Positions 1 to 7,868 of a stretch of DNA of 64,000 nucleotides are shown here, in pieces. The position numbers and the translations under genes were made by a program. Below the pieces are notes generated by a model. The model saw only the letters and a list, made by a program, of their open reading frames with translations. It did no database searches and was not told the DNA's origin. The stretch lies in contig JAXMAB010000005.1 in assembly GCA_046350655.1 (NCBI GenBank), forward strand, positions 620,001-684,000. Reading direction: 5' to 3'. The stretch is from JAEUHO01 sp046350655. Its GTDB lineage: Bacteria > Planctomycetota > PLA2 > JAEUHO01. Position 1 is the stretch's first letter. Every line of letters begins with the position of its first letter.

Positions 1-493
1 GGGCGGCCGGGATCGGGTTCGGGGTGATCGACGCGATGGTCGGCGCGTTGATCACGACCGTGAACACGCCGGTGGACGTCGCGAAGACGCCGCTCTCGAG
101 CATCACGTCGATCTCGCACGTCACCGCGGCGACGCCGCAGATGACGATGGGCGGCGTGAAGCCGGTGATCGTCGTGTCGCTCGTGACGGTGGCGGTGACC
201 GAAGCGCGGTCCGACGACCCCGCGGCGAACGGGAAGTACCCGGCCGGCGCGATGGCGCGGAACGTCACGGTCGCCGTCGTCCCCGAGACGGTCTCGAAGT
301 TCTGGCCGGTGATGGTGAAGGCGTGCGGACCGCAGCCCTGCATCGGGTTCGGCGCGATCGACGTGAGGACGATCTGTCCGTTCCCGTTGCCCTGCGAGAA
401 CCCGTCACCGCCGCCGCTCCCGCCGCACGCCGTGAGGGCGGAAGCCCCGAGCACGGACAAGACGGCAGCCAAGGCGTGTGCAAAACGACCCAT
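1..493 (-). CDS. Exported lipoprotein with IPT/TIG-like domain (3' end outside window)
   Basis: The reverse strand encodes a protein starting MGRFAHALAAVLSVLG and reaching a lipobox-like LTAC at about residue 22, so it should be a lipoprotein anchored after signal peptidase II cleavage. A Gly/Ser-rich linker follows, then beta-rich sequence with two starts of the type TSIAPNP and ASITPNP, about 135 residues apart, which look like successive IPT/TIG (immunoglobulin-like) repeats. The reading frame stays open to base 1, so the C terminus is missing. No enzymatic motif is visible. A role in extracellular binding or cell-surface structure is only an inference from the fold. The start is the ATG at 491-493; the gene diverges from the one at 699. 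Confidence 0.7.
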   Translation of the reverse strand, partial: MGRFAHALAAVLSVLGASALTACGGSGGGDGFSQGNGNGQIVLTSIAPNPMQGCGPHAFTITGQNFETVSGTTATVTFRAIAPAGYFPFAAGSSDRASVTATVTSDTTITGFTPPIVICGVAAVTCEIDVMLESGVFATSTGVFTVVINAPTIASITPNPIPAA

Positions 494-698
494 GAGAAGC
501 ACCTCCACCGCGAACGCGGCCCAGCAACCCGGGGCGGACTATACGGACGGCCCCGGGTCGATTCAAGGCAGGTCGGGGGGGCGTTTCGATCGCGGTCGTG
601 CGCGCGCATGGTGTGCGTCGCAAGGCATCGAGGTCGCGGTCGCGTGCGTGGGGACGCGAGGCCCGCTGCGCCGCGATGTGGCACCATGCGGCCCGCCC
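494..698. other. Divergent intergenic region with one iterated-motif copy
   Basis: This 205-nt gap lies between two divergent genes and presumably carries both promoters, although no clear -35/-10 pair stands out. It holds one copy of the genome-iterated motif GGGACGCGAGGCCCG, with the exact 10-mer at 656-665. Confidence 0.5.
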
Positions 699-2405
699 AT
701 GACGCGCCGCGCCCTCCCCTTCGCCGTCCTCGTCGTCGCGGTGGGTGCCGGCGTCCTCTTCTTCTTGTGGGGGTCGGGGCGACGCGGGAGCGACGACACG
801 GACGGGGGCGTCCCGTCGGCCGACGAGATCGCCGACCCGAGCCGCAGGAGCGGGTCGGCGCCGGGCGCGATCGACGGCCCGCCGCGATCGGGCGCCCCCG
901 GCACCGCGGCCGACGCGCCGTCCGCGGGGTCGCCGACCCGGTCGGCGGGCGCGGGGGACCCGACCGCGCGGTGGGTCGTCTCGGGGACCGTCGTCGCCGC
1001 GGGCGAGGGCACGCCGCTGGCCGGTGCGACGCTCGCGATCGAACCCGACCGACACCCCGAAACCCTCGGTGCCACCGAGGGTTCTCGGCCACCGGGCCTC
1101 GCGTCCATGAGCACCGACGGCGCCGGGAACTTCCGCGTGGCGCTCGACGCGGGCGCCCCCACGGCGATGTCCGTCCGGCACCCCGACGGCCGACCCGCCG
1201 TGGTGACGATCGACGGGTCGTCGCTCGCGTTGCGGATCGAGCTCGACGCCGGCTTCCTCGTGGCGGGGCGCGTCGTGTCGCGCGGCGGGAAGGCGCTCGA
1301 GGGCGCGACCGTGACGCCGGCGGGGGGGGCTTCGGACCCGGCAGGCTGGCAGCTCGCGGCGCTCGCCAGCGCGACGTCCGACCGGGACGGCCGGTTCGCG
1401 GTGCGGGTGGACCCGAAGGCGCCCGGCGCGCTGTCGGTCTCGCACCCGACCCACGTGACGCGGCAGGTGTCGCTCGAGCTCGCGGTCGCGGGGGAACGCG
1501 TCATCGAGCTCACGCCGGCCCTGGTCGCGTGGTTCCGGCCGCGGGGGGCCGACCGGCCGCACCTCGATCGTGCGCTCGTCGTCTGGACGTCGGGCGCGCG
1601 GAGCGGGCAGGAGACGCTGCTCGGGTCGGTCCGGCTGCCGCGGGTCGATCCGCCGTGGCCGGACGTCGTGGGCCGCGTGGAGTTGCCCCTGGACCCCGCG
1701 GGGACGCCGATCTCGCTGCGGATCGCGGTGCCCGGGTTCCTGCCCTGGACGGAGGAACTGACGTCGGCGCCGCCGGAGGGCGAGGTGCGGGCGATCGACG
1801 TCGCGCTCGAGCGCGACCCGGCCGCCGGCGCGGTCGCGGTGAGCCTCGAGCGGCCGGACGGGTCGCCCATGTCGTCGCCGGCGGACGCGGTCGTCGTCGT
1901 CGAACGGGCCGACGGCGGGCCGGCGCCCGCCCACCGGAGGACGATCGACCCGAGCGGCACCCTCGTCGTCGACGGGCTCCCCGCGGGCGCGTACCGATTC
2001 CGCGTGTGGCTGGGCGGGCTCGGGCCGGCGGATGCCGACGCGACGGTCGTCGCCGGGACGACGGTCGGTGCGCGGGCGCGGGCCACGGACGAGGCGCGGC
2101 TGCGCGTGCGGGTCACGGGCACGCGCGGGCGGCGCGCGCTCGTTCGCATCTTGTCAGCCGGGAAGGGCGCGGAGCCGCGCGTGGTGGAGGACCCGTCGGG
2201 CAGGGCCCGGCTCGAGCGGGTGGCCGTGTCGGGGGTCCCGAGCGTGGTGGTCGTCGTGGGCGAGGAGGGGGTCACGTTCGGCGGGCTGCCGGGCGGCCCC
2301 CACCGCGTCGAGGTGGTGAGCCCGGACGTGACGGCGGCGCCGGTCGAGGTCGAGTTGAAGCCCGGCGAGACCGTCGCTGCGGAGGTCGTCGGAACCATCC
2401 GATGA
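699..2405 (+). CDS. Membrane-anchored carboxypeptidase-regulatory-like protein
   Basis: This 568-residue protein begins MTRRALPFAVLVVAVGAG, a positively charged start followed by one hydrophobic segment (residues about 5-25) that can act as an uncleaved anchor. A disordered Asp/Gly/Ser/Pro linker runs to about residue 90. Several beta-sandwich repeats follow with the typical CarboxypepD_reg pattern (VSGTVVAAGEGTPLAGATL, then DGAGNFRVALDAG; VAGRVVSRGGKALEGATV, then DRDGRFAV). It is probably a periplasmic or surface protein; no catalytic residues are visible. The frame is open far upstream to 24, but that stretch has atypical composition and lacks a signal, so the ATG at 699 directly before the anchor was chosen. 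The gene at 61116-62762 has the same architecture. Confidence 0.75.
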   Translation: MTRRALPFAVLVVAVGAGVLFFLWGSGRRGSDDTDGGVPSADEIADPSRRSGSAPGAIDGPPRSGAPGTAADAPSAGSPTRSAGAGDPTARWVVSGTVVAAGEGTPLAGATLAIEPDRHPETLGATEGSRPPGLASMSTDGAGNFRVALDAGAPTAMSVRHPDGRPAVVTIDGSSLALRIELDAGFLVAGRVVSRGGKALEGATVTPAGGASDPAGWQLAALASATSDRDGRFAVRVDPKAPGALSVSHPTHVTRQVSLELAVAGERVIELTPALVAWFRPRGADRPHLDRALVVWTSGARSGQETLLGSVRLPRVDPPWPDVVGRVELPLDPAGTPISLRIAVPGFLPWTEELTSAPPEGEVRAIDVALERDPAAGAVAVSLERPDGSPMSSPADAVVVVERADGGPAPAHRRTIDPSGTLVVDGLPAGAYRFRVWLGGLGPADADATVVAGTTVGARARATDEARLRVRVTGTRGRRALVRILSAGKGAEPRVVEDPSGRARLERVAVSGVPSVVVVVGEEGVTFGGLPGGPHRVEVVSPDVTAAPVEVELKPGETVAAEVVGTIR

Positions 2406-2516
2406 ACCCGGGAACCGGGGTGGTCGTGATTGACCGCTTCCGGTCGGCCCGGTACGCTCCGGACCTCGGTTGGGTTCGATCGCGCGGCTGCCCGTGCGAT
2501 CGGGTGGAGGCTCTGC

Positions 2517-3746
2517 ATGCGCGGTCTACCCGTGTTCCTGTTCGTCGGTACCTTGGCCCTGCTGGGCGGAAAGGCGTACGCGGAAGACGCTCCCGTCCCG
2601 CCGCCGCCGCCGCCGGAGCTCGCGCCGCAGGCCGCACCCGCGCCGCCGCCGGCGCCGACGGTCGAGGAGCGCCGCCGCGTCATCGACCAGGCGCCCGCGA
2701 CGGTCACGCCGGCCCCGACGTACCGGCCCTATCAGCCGGCGCCCCAGTACTACGCGCCGGCGCCGGTCACGCAGCCGAACTCGTGCGAGCCGTGCGGACC
2801 CCAGCCCTGCTTCCAGAAGCGGGACGCCTGCGGCTGCCGCCTCGACTCGTGCGGCAACCGGTACGGCTGCTGGGACATCACGCTCGAGGGCGCGCTGGCC
2901 TCGATCTCGAGCCCGGACGGCATCCTCGGCGAGACGCTCTTCGTCCCCGGCAACCAGCTCGACTGGGACGGCGTGGACTACGACGCGGCGTTCGGCGGCC
3001 GTCTCTCGATCTCCTACCACTTCGAGTGCGAGAGCCGGGTCGAGCTCCGCGGCACGTACTACGGCAACCCCGACGCGAGCACGCGCGACGCGGGCCTCTT
3101 CGCCGCGCGCCCGGGCGACGACGGCCTCGGCGACATCTCGCGCCCCGTGAACGCCTCGTTCAACTCCGAGGCCGAGCTGTTCAGCATCGAGTTCAACTGG
3201 TGGACCGAGCTCCGTTGCTCGGGCCACTGGCGCTGGGACGCGGGCGTCGGCGTCCGCTACATCTCGTTCGACGAGGACGCGAACGTCGACTTCGTCACGA
3301 CGGGCCCGGGCGCGTTCCCGGTGGACAACGGCTTCGTCCACGCCGAGGTCCAGAACGACTTCATCGGCGCCCAGGCGATGCTGACGGCCCACGCGGATAT
3401 CAGCGACTCGATGGAGTTCTTCGGCACGCTGAAGGCGATGTTCGGCACGGTCGACCGTCAGATCGACGTCACCGACGTGGACATCTTCGCCGGCGGCGCG
3501 CACTCGGCCTCGGTGGACGACGACGAGTTCGTCTTCGGCCTCGACTTCGAGATGGGCCTGCAGTGGCGCCTCTCGCGCTGCCTCGGCATCGGCGTCAGCT
3601 ACAACCTGCTCTTCCTCGACAACGTGCAGCGCGCCGAGGACTCGTTCGACTTCAGCCAGAGCAACAGCGGCGCGGTCCAGGCCCGTCAGGCCACCGACCA
3701 GCTCGTGACCCACACGCTGTTCTTCGGCGTGTCGTTCAACTTCTAG
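2517..3746 (+). CDS. Predicted outer-membrane beta-barrel protein
   Basis: This 409-residue protein has a clear signal peptide (MRGLPVFLFVGTLALLGGKAYA, cleavage after AYA), a Pro-rich linker with runs of proline (residues about 25-85), a Cys-rich segment (about 85-120: CEPCGPQPC, CGCR, CGNRYGC) and then alternating beta-strand sequence ending in FGVSFNF. A terminal aromatic residue is typical of outer-membrane barrel proteins. A GGAGG at 2506-2510, six bases before the ATG, supports this start over the in-frame codon at 2430. It looks like the Legionella-type major outer-membrane or porin-like proteins of Planctomycetes, but the family is assigned only by topology. The eight or so cysteines before the barrel could form disulfides. 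Confidence 0.75.
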   Translation: MRGLPVFLFVGTLALLGGKAYAEDAPVPPPPPPELAPQAAPAPPPAPTVEERRRVIDQAPATVTPAPTYRPYQPAPQYYAPAPVTQPNSCEPCGPQPCFQKRDACGCRLDSCGNRYGCWDITLEGALASISSPDGILGETLFVPGNQLDWDGVDYDAAFGGRLSISYHFECESRVELRGTYYGNPDASTRDAGLFAARPGDDGLGDISRPVNASFNSEAELFSIEFNWWTELRCSGHWRWDAGVGVRYISFDEDANVDFVTTGPGAFPVDNGFVHAEVQNDFIGAQAMLTAHADISDSMEFFGTLKAMFGTVDRQIDVTDVDIFAGGAHSASVDDDEFVFGLDFEMGLQWRLSRCLGIGVSYNLLFLDNVQRAEDSFDFSQSNSGAVQARQATDQLVTHTLFFGVSFNF

Positions 3747-4177
3747 TACGGCCGGCCGGACGGCCGGCGACGGCCGGCGACGGCCGGCGACCGGATGGCG
3801 AACCGCAGGATCGGCCGGTGACCGAGAGGTCGCCGGCCGATTCTCTTTCGCGGGCTGTTCTGCAGGCGCCCGGGTGGCCTCGGTAGCCTGCCCCACTGCC
3901 CGGGCCTGCCCGACACGCCCTCCAAATCTGAAGCACGAGATCCCCGCGCCTGCAGGCCCGCGGGAGGCCATGGGCCGTGTGACTCGGGTGCGGGGCGAAG
4001 CAGCGTCGCCGTCGTGGCGCGGGCGAGCGGAGACGATGGGGTCGTAGACGTTCGTTTCGGCGTCGACCGCGAAACGAAGGGGTCGGAGCCCAGCGTTTCG
4101 GCGTCGGCGCGCGGGCCTTGCGTACCCGGGGGATCGACCGCGGAGGTGGAGGAACGGGGTCGGCCCGTTGCGCCGGG
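3747..4177. other. Gene-free region between OMP gene and lnt, filled with repeats
   Basis: No gene is supported in these 431 nt. The region begins with about four tandem copies of the decamer GACGGCCGGC (about 3754-3792), directly after the outer-membrane gene stop. It then carries the dispersed structured repeat at 3836-4060, and a variant of the iterated motif (CGGGCCTTGCGTACCC) near 4112. Both flanking genes end here (convergent), so it may serve in termination. Confidence 0.7.
3836..4060 (-). repeat. Dispersed structured repeat, copy A
   Basis: Read on the minus strand, this segment shares ordered blocks with 25328-25503 read on the plus strand: CGAAACGAA followed by CTACGACCCC, then GGGCCTGCAGGCGCG, GATCTCG, GGGCAGGC, CCGAGGC, GGGCGCCTGCAGAACAGCCC and GAAAATCG or GAGAATCG. 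The blocks GCGGGCCTGCAGGCGC and GCGCCTGCAGAACAGCCCGC are complementary, so the element can fold into a long hairpin. Copies differ in the spacer between blocks. Copy A has an extra ~45 nt between the first and second blocks. Confidence 0.8.
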
Positions 4178-5818
4178 TCAGCGGCGGCGGCGGAGCGCGA
4201 GGAGGAGTACGGCCGCGGCCCACCAGATCCACGGCTGCATCGGCGCCGTCGTCGCGTAGAGCGTGCGCGCGCGCGCGACGAGCGGCACGTCGCCGACCAC
4301 CACGCCCTCGCGCCCCCACCCGAGACGGTCGGTCACCTCGCCCGTCGCGTCCACGATCGCCGTGATCCCCGTGTTCGTCGCGCGGAGCATCGGCGTGCGG
4401 TGCTCGACCGCGCGGAAGCGCGCGAACGCGAGGTGCTGGTGCGGCTCCCAGGTGTCGCCGTACCACGAGTCGTTCGTGAGGTTCACGAGGAGGTCGGGAC
4501 GGTGCTCGCCCGCGAGGCTCGCCACCAGCCCGGGGACGATCGACTCGTAGCAGACGAACGCGCACACCGACAGGTCGCGCGCCTTCCACCGGATCGGCGG
4601 CTGGTCGCGCTCGCCCGCCGACATCGGCACCGACTGCGGCAGCAGCCCCCGCAGCGACGCGATCGCGTCCTGGCCCGGGATGCGCTCGCCGAACGGCATC
4701 AGCTTCACCTTGCGGTACAGGCCCCAGGCCGTGCCGCCCGGCTCGCGCAGCATCGCGACGTTGTAGCGGACCGTGGCGCCGTCGTGGACCTCGTCCGCGT
4801 ACCCGCCGAGCAGCAACGTGCGGTCGGCCCCGACCTCCGCGAGGAAGCCGTAGCCGAGGCGCGCGAGGTGCCCGTCGATCGTCGCCCGCGGCAGCAGCCG
4901 GTGCGCCTTCGCGTCCCACAGCCGGGCGCCCTCGACGAGGGCCGTCTCCGGCCACACGATCAGCTCCGCGCCCGCCGCGACCGCCGCGCGGGTGCCCCGC
5001 TCGTACGCCGCGCGGCTCTCGGCCCCGCGGTCGCCGCGCTCCGCCGCGCGCTTCGCGGTGCTCCCGACGTTGGCCTGCACGAGGCCCACCCGCACCGACG
5101 CCGTCGCGTGCCGGTCCTCGTCCGCCACGACCCCGAGGCGCCACCACCCCGCGCCGTACAGCAACAGGCCCACCGCCACCGCCACCAGGCTCGCGCCCGC
5201 CCGCGGCCGCGGGCCGTCGTCGCGCGCGAGCACCCAGCGCGCGCCCTCGTGCAGCGGGACCGCGAAGCACAGCAGCGCGAACGAGACGAGCGGCACGCCG
5301 CCCCACTCCGCGAGCTGCCGCAGGGGCGCCGACTCGACGGCGCCGTACCCCGCGTGCCACGCGAGGAAGCGCACCGGCAGCACCTCGCACGCCACGAAGA
5401 GCGCGGCGGTCGCGAGCGGGTGCGGCCGGCGGTCGCCCTTCAGCGTGCGGCGGTACAGCACGGCGAACAGCACGATGTGGACCGTCGACCAGATCCCGTA
5501 CGCGACCAGCACCAGCCACGACACGAGGCCCGCCGCGCTCCCGACCCGCAGGTCGAGCTCGCCGAACACGCGCACCGTGTCCGCCAGCCAGCGGTACCCG
5601 AACCCGATCGCGACCGCGCCGAAGAACAGCACGTACAGCACGGCCCGGCGCGTCGTGCGCGCCCGCTCGAGCACGGCCAGCATGCCGACGACGCCCGGCG
5701 CGACGGCCCACACCTCCGCCCGCGGGGCGAACGCGAAGACCCACAACGACGCGAGCAGCGCGCACGCGGCGTCGCCGAGGAACCGCGACGAGGGCGGCCG
5801 GACGGGGACGCTGGGCAC
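4178..5818 (-). CDS. lnt: Apolipoprotein N-acyltransferase
   Basis: Lnt transfers the third acyl chain onto the N-terminal cysteine of lipoproteins in the inner membrane. The 546-residue protein has a hydrophobic N-terminal half with six or so membrane segments (to about residue 220), a nitrilase-like domain (about 245-510) and a last membrane segment at the C terminus, the usual Lnt layout and length. The catalytic triad is readable as Glu291 in VWPETA, Lys370 in YRKVKLMPFGE and Cys423 in FVCYES; LVNLTNDSWYG is also typical. It starts with GTG at 5816-5818, 13 nt after the apgM stop, so the two are probably co-transcribed. Lipoproteins at 1-493 and 37930-38451 are plausible substrates. Confidence 0.95.
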   Translation of the reverse strand: MPSVPVRPPSSRFLGDAACALLASLWVFAFAPRAEVWAVAPGVVGMLAVLERARTTRRAVLYVLFFGAVAIGFGYRWLADTVRVFGELDLRVGSAAGLVSWLVLVAYGIWSTVHIVLFAVLYRRTLKGDRRPHPLATAALFVACEVLPVRFLAWHAGYGAVESAPLRQLAEWGGVPLVSFALLCFAVPLHEGARWVLARDDGPRPRAGASLVAVAVGLLLYGAGWWRLGVVADEDRHATASVRVGLVQANVGSTAKRAAERGDRGAESRAAYERGTRAAVAAGAELIVWPETALVEGARLWDAKAHRLLPRATIDGHLARLGYGFLAEVGADRTLLLGGYADEVHDGATVRYNVAMLREPGGTAWGLYRKVKLMPFGERIPGQDAIASLRGLLPQSVPMSAGERDQPPIRWKARDLSVCAFVCYESIVPGLVASLAGEHRPDLLVNLTNDSWYGDTWEPHQHLAFARFRAVEHRTPMLRATNTGITAIVDATGEVTDRLGWGREGVVVGDVPLVARARTLYATTAPMQPWIWWAAAVLLLALRRRR

Positions 5819-5831
5819 CGGGGGCCCCGCG

Positions 5832-7064
5832 TCAGGCGCCGTACTTGGCGAGCTTGCCCGCGCAGGCCATCGCCATCGGGAACAGCGAGAGCGCGGGGAA
5901 CCAGCCGCCGAACCGGCCCAGCGCGCACGCCCGCTCGTCGAACGTCCGCTGGTCGTCCGGCTCGACCCACGGCCCGTGCAGCACGAACGGCACCGCGTGG
6001 AACGAGTGCGCCTTCATCGGGCCCGGCGTGCTGTGGTCGCCCGTGACCAGGATCACGTCCGGCTTCAGCGCGCGGATCCGCGGCAGCTCGCGGTCGAACT
6101 CCTCGATCACGCGGGCCTTGCGGTCCTCGTCGCCGTCCTCGCCCGCCGAGTCCGTCCCCTTCACGTGCAGGAAGAAGAAGTCGTGCGGGCCCGCCCACGC
6201 GCGCTCGAGCGCCGTCACCTCGTCCGCCACCGTGCTCTTCGGCGACACGCCGGGCGCCACGTCCATCCCGAGCAGCCGCGCCACGCCGAGGTACGCCGGG
6301 TAGGCCGCGATCGCCAGCGGCGTCAGTCGCGCGCGCTCGCGCAGCGTCGGCATCGCCGGCCGGCCCGAGAAGCCGCGCAGCAGCACGGTGTTCGCCTTCG
6401 CCTGCCCGCGCAGGAACGCGTACGCCTTCTCGAGGAACGCCGCCGTCACCCGCGCGGTCTTCGCCGCCGCGGGCGTGACGGCCGTCGGCGCGAGCGGGGC
6501 CACGCCCTCCGCCTGCGGGTCGGTGTCGCTCACCGCGTCCACGAGCCCGGGCCCGCGGAACACCAGCGCGAACCGGTGCTGCAGCCCCGGGTGGATCTCG
6601 ATCCGCACGTCCTCGATCTTCGGCACCGCCGCGTTCAGCGCCCGCGCCAGCGGCGTCGCCTCCTCGGTCGCGATGCGGCCCGCGCGCCGGTCCGTCAGCC
6701 GGCCGTCGGGCCCCGCCGTCGCGAAGTTCGCCCGCGCCGTCACGTCGCCCGGCGCCACGTCGATCCCGAGCCCCAGCGTCTCGAGGACCCCGCGGCCGAC
6801 GTCGAGCGCCACCGGGTCGTACCCGAAGATCGAGAAGTGGCCCGGCCCGCTGCCGGGGGTGATCCCCGGCGCGATCGGGACGTACCGCCCGAGCCCCCCC
6901 TCCGCCGCCAGGGCGTCGAGGTGCGGGTGCTTCGCCCGCTCGAGGGCCGTGGGCACCCCCGGTTGGAGGCACCCGCCGAGCCCGTCCATCACCACGAACA
7001 GGATGCGGCTGGGCGTCGGGCGGGCCAGTTGCGGGATCAAGACCGGGTTCACGTCGAGGGCCAT
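5832..7064 (-). CDS. apgM: 2,3-bisphosphoglycerate-independent phosphoglycerate mutase, archaeal type
   Basis: This 410-residue enzyme should interconvert 3- and 2-phosphoglycerate in glycolysis. It belongs to the ApgM branch of the alkaline-phosphatase superfamily: VVMDGLGG near the N terminus supplies the first metal-binding Asp, and VTGDHSTPGPMKAHSFHAVP near the C terminus carries the second metal cluster. HVKGTDSAGEDGD matches the conserved HxKxxDxxGHDG-like motif, with Glu-Asp in place of the usual His-Asp. The length fits ApgM (about 400 residues) and is much shorter than the GpmI type. ATG at 7062-7064. It heads an operon with lnt; the pairing has no obvious functional link. Confidence 0.92.
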   Translation of the reverse strand: MALDVNPVLIPQLARPTPSRILFVVMDGLGGCLQPGVPTALERAKHPHLDALAAEGGLGRYVPIAPGITPGSGPGHFSIFGYDPVALDVGRGVLETLGLGIDVAPGDVTARANFATAGPDGRLTDRRAGRIATEEATPLARALNAAVPKIEDVRIEIHPGLQHRFALVFRGPGLVDAVSDTDPQAEGVAPLAPTAVTPAAAKTARVTAAFLEKAYAFLRGQAKANTVLLRGFSGRPAMPTLRERARLTPLAIAAYPAYLGVARLLGMDVAPGVSPKSTVADEVTALERAWAGPHDFFFLHVKGTDSAGEDGDEDRKARVIEEFDRELPRIRALKPDVILVTGDHSTPGPMKAHSFHAVPFVLHGPWVEPDDQRTFDERACALGRFGGWFPALSLFPMAMACAGKLAKYGA

Positions 7065-7127
7065 CCCCGGAGCCTACCGCGACCCGCTCAAACTCTCCAC
7101 CCGGGTACGCCGATAGAGGACCGTCCG

Positions 7128-7868
7128 ATGATCCACCCCGCCCCCGAGAAGCTCCGCGCCCTCGCCGACCGCTGGCAGGGGCAGGACGCGCGGCTCCAGC
7201 GCATCGCGGAGTCCCTCCTCGCCGGCGAGGACTGGACCCGCCACCTCCGCGGGCTCCCCTACATCGAGGAGGTCCCCCCGCGCGACGGCGAGGCCTACGG
7301 CCGCGACCTCCGCGGCGCCGACCTCCGCCGCCACCTCCACCCCCGCGTCGAGGTCACCCGCGCCGGCGAGCGCGACGCCGCCCTCGTCGCCGCGGTCACC
7401 CTCGAGGCCCAGCGCAACAACACGCCCCTCCCCGACGTCAGCCCCTTCCCGACCGACGTCGAGCCCGCCGACGGCATCGCGCTCGCCATGCGCCGCGGCG
7501 AGCACTTCCTCCTCGCCCGCATCGGCCGCCACGTCGTCGGCACCATCCGCTGGACCAGCAAGCGCGAGTTCGCCGACCTCTGCGACGAACGCGACTACGC
7601 CGACGTCAGCGGCCTCGCCGTCGTCCCCACGCACCGCCGCGTCGGCATCGGCTCGACGCTCCTCGCCTCCGCCGAGTGGGACGTCGCGGCCGAGGGCCTC
7701 GACTGGGCGCTGCTCCGCACCGCGACCGAGGTCGGCCTCGTGCCGTTCTACGAGGCCCGCGGCTACACGCTCCGCCGCGTCCGCCAGATGACCTACGCCG
7801 AGGCGCCCACCTACCTCGACGGCGTCATGACGAAGCGCCTCGCGGTCATCGGCGAGAACCGTCCGTAG
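7128..7868 (+). CDS. GNAT family N-acetyltransferase
   Basis: The 246-residue protein has an N-terminal stretch of about 75 residues with no recognised domain, then a GNAT fold. The acetyl-CoA loop is visible as VVPTHRRVGIGSTLL (R/Q-x-x-G-x-G pattern), preceded by the strand YADVSGLAV and followed by LVPFYEARGYTLRR, a typical C-terminal GNAT motif. Substrate unknown. AGAGGA at 7115-7120 precedes the ATG at 7128 by about seven bases and fixes the start although the frame is open far upstream. The 3' end overlaps the convergent glycosyltransferase by 23 nt. Confidence 0.85.
   Translation: MIHPAPEKLRALADRWQGQDARLQRIAESLLAGEDWTRHLRGLPYIEEVPPRDGEAYGRDLRGADLRRHLHPRVEVTRAGERDAALVAAVTLEAQRNNTPLPDVSPFPTDVEPADGIALAMRRGEHFLLARIGRHVVGTIRWTSKREFADLCDERDYADVSGLAVVPTHRRVGIGSTLLASAEWDVAAEGLDWALLRTATEVGLVPFYEARGYTLRRVRQMTYAEAPTYLDGVMTKRLAVIGENRP

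Noticed and set aside
3754..3792. Tandem GACGGCCGGC decamers as a protein-coding extension of the outer-membrane gene
   Set aside because: They follow the TAG stop, and the outer-membrane protein already ends in the expected aromatic residue.
323..3886. A 1187-codon open frame on the plus strand across two genes
   Set aside because: It is an Arg/Ala/Gly-rich shadow frame caused by high G+C; the two genes in other frames have signal peptides, domains and ribosome sites.
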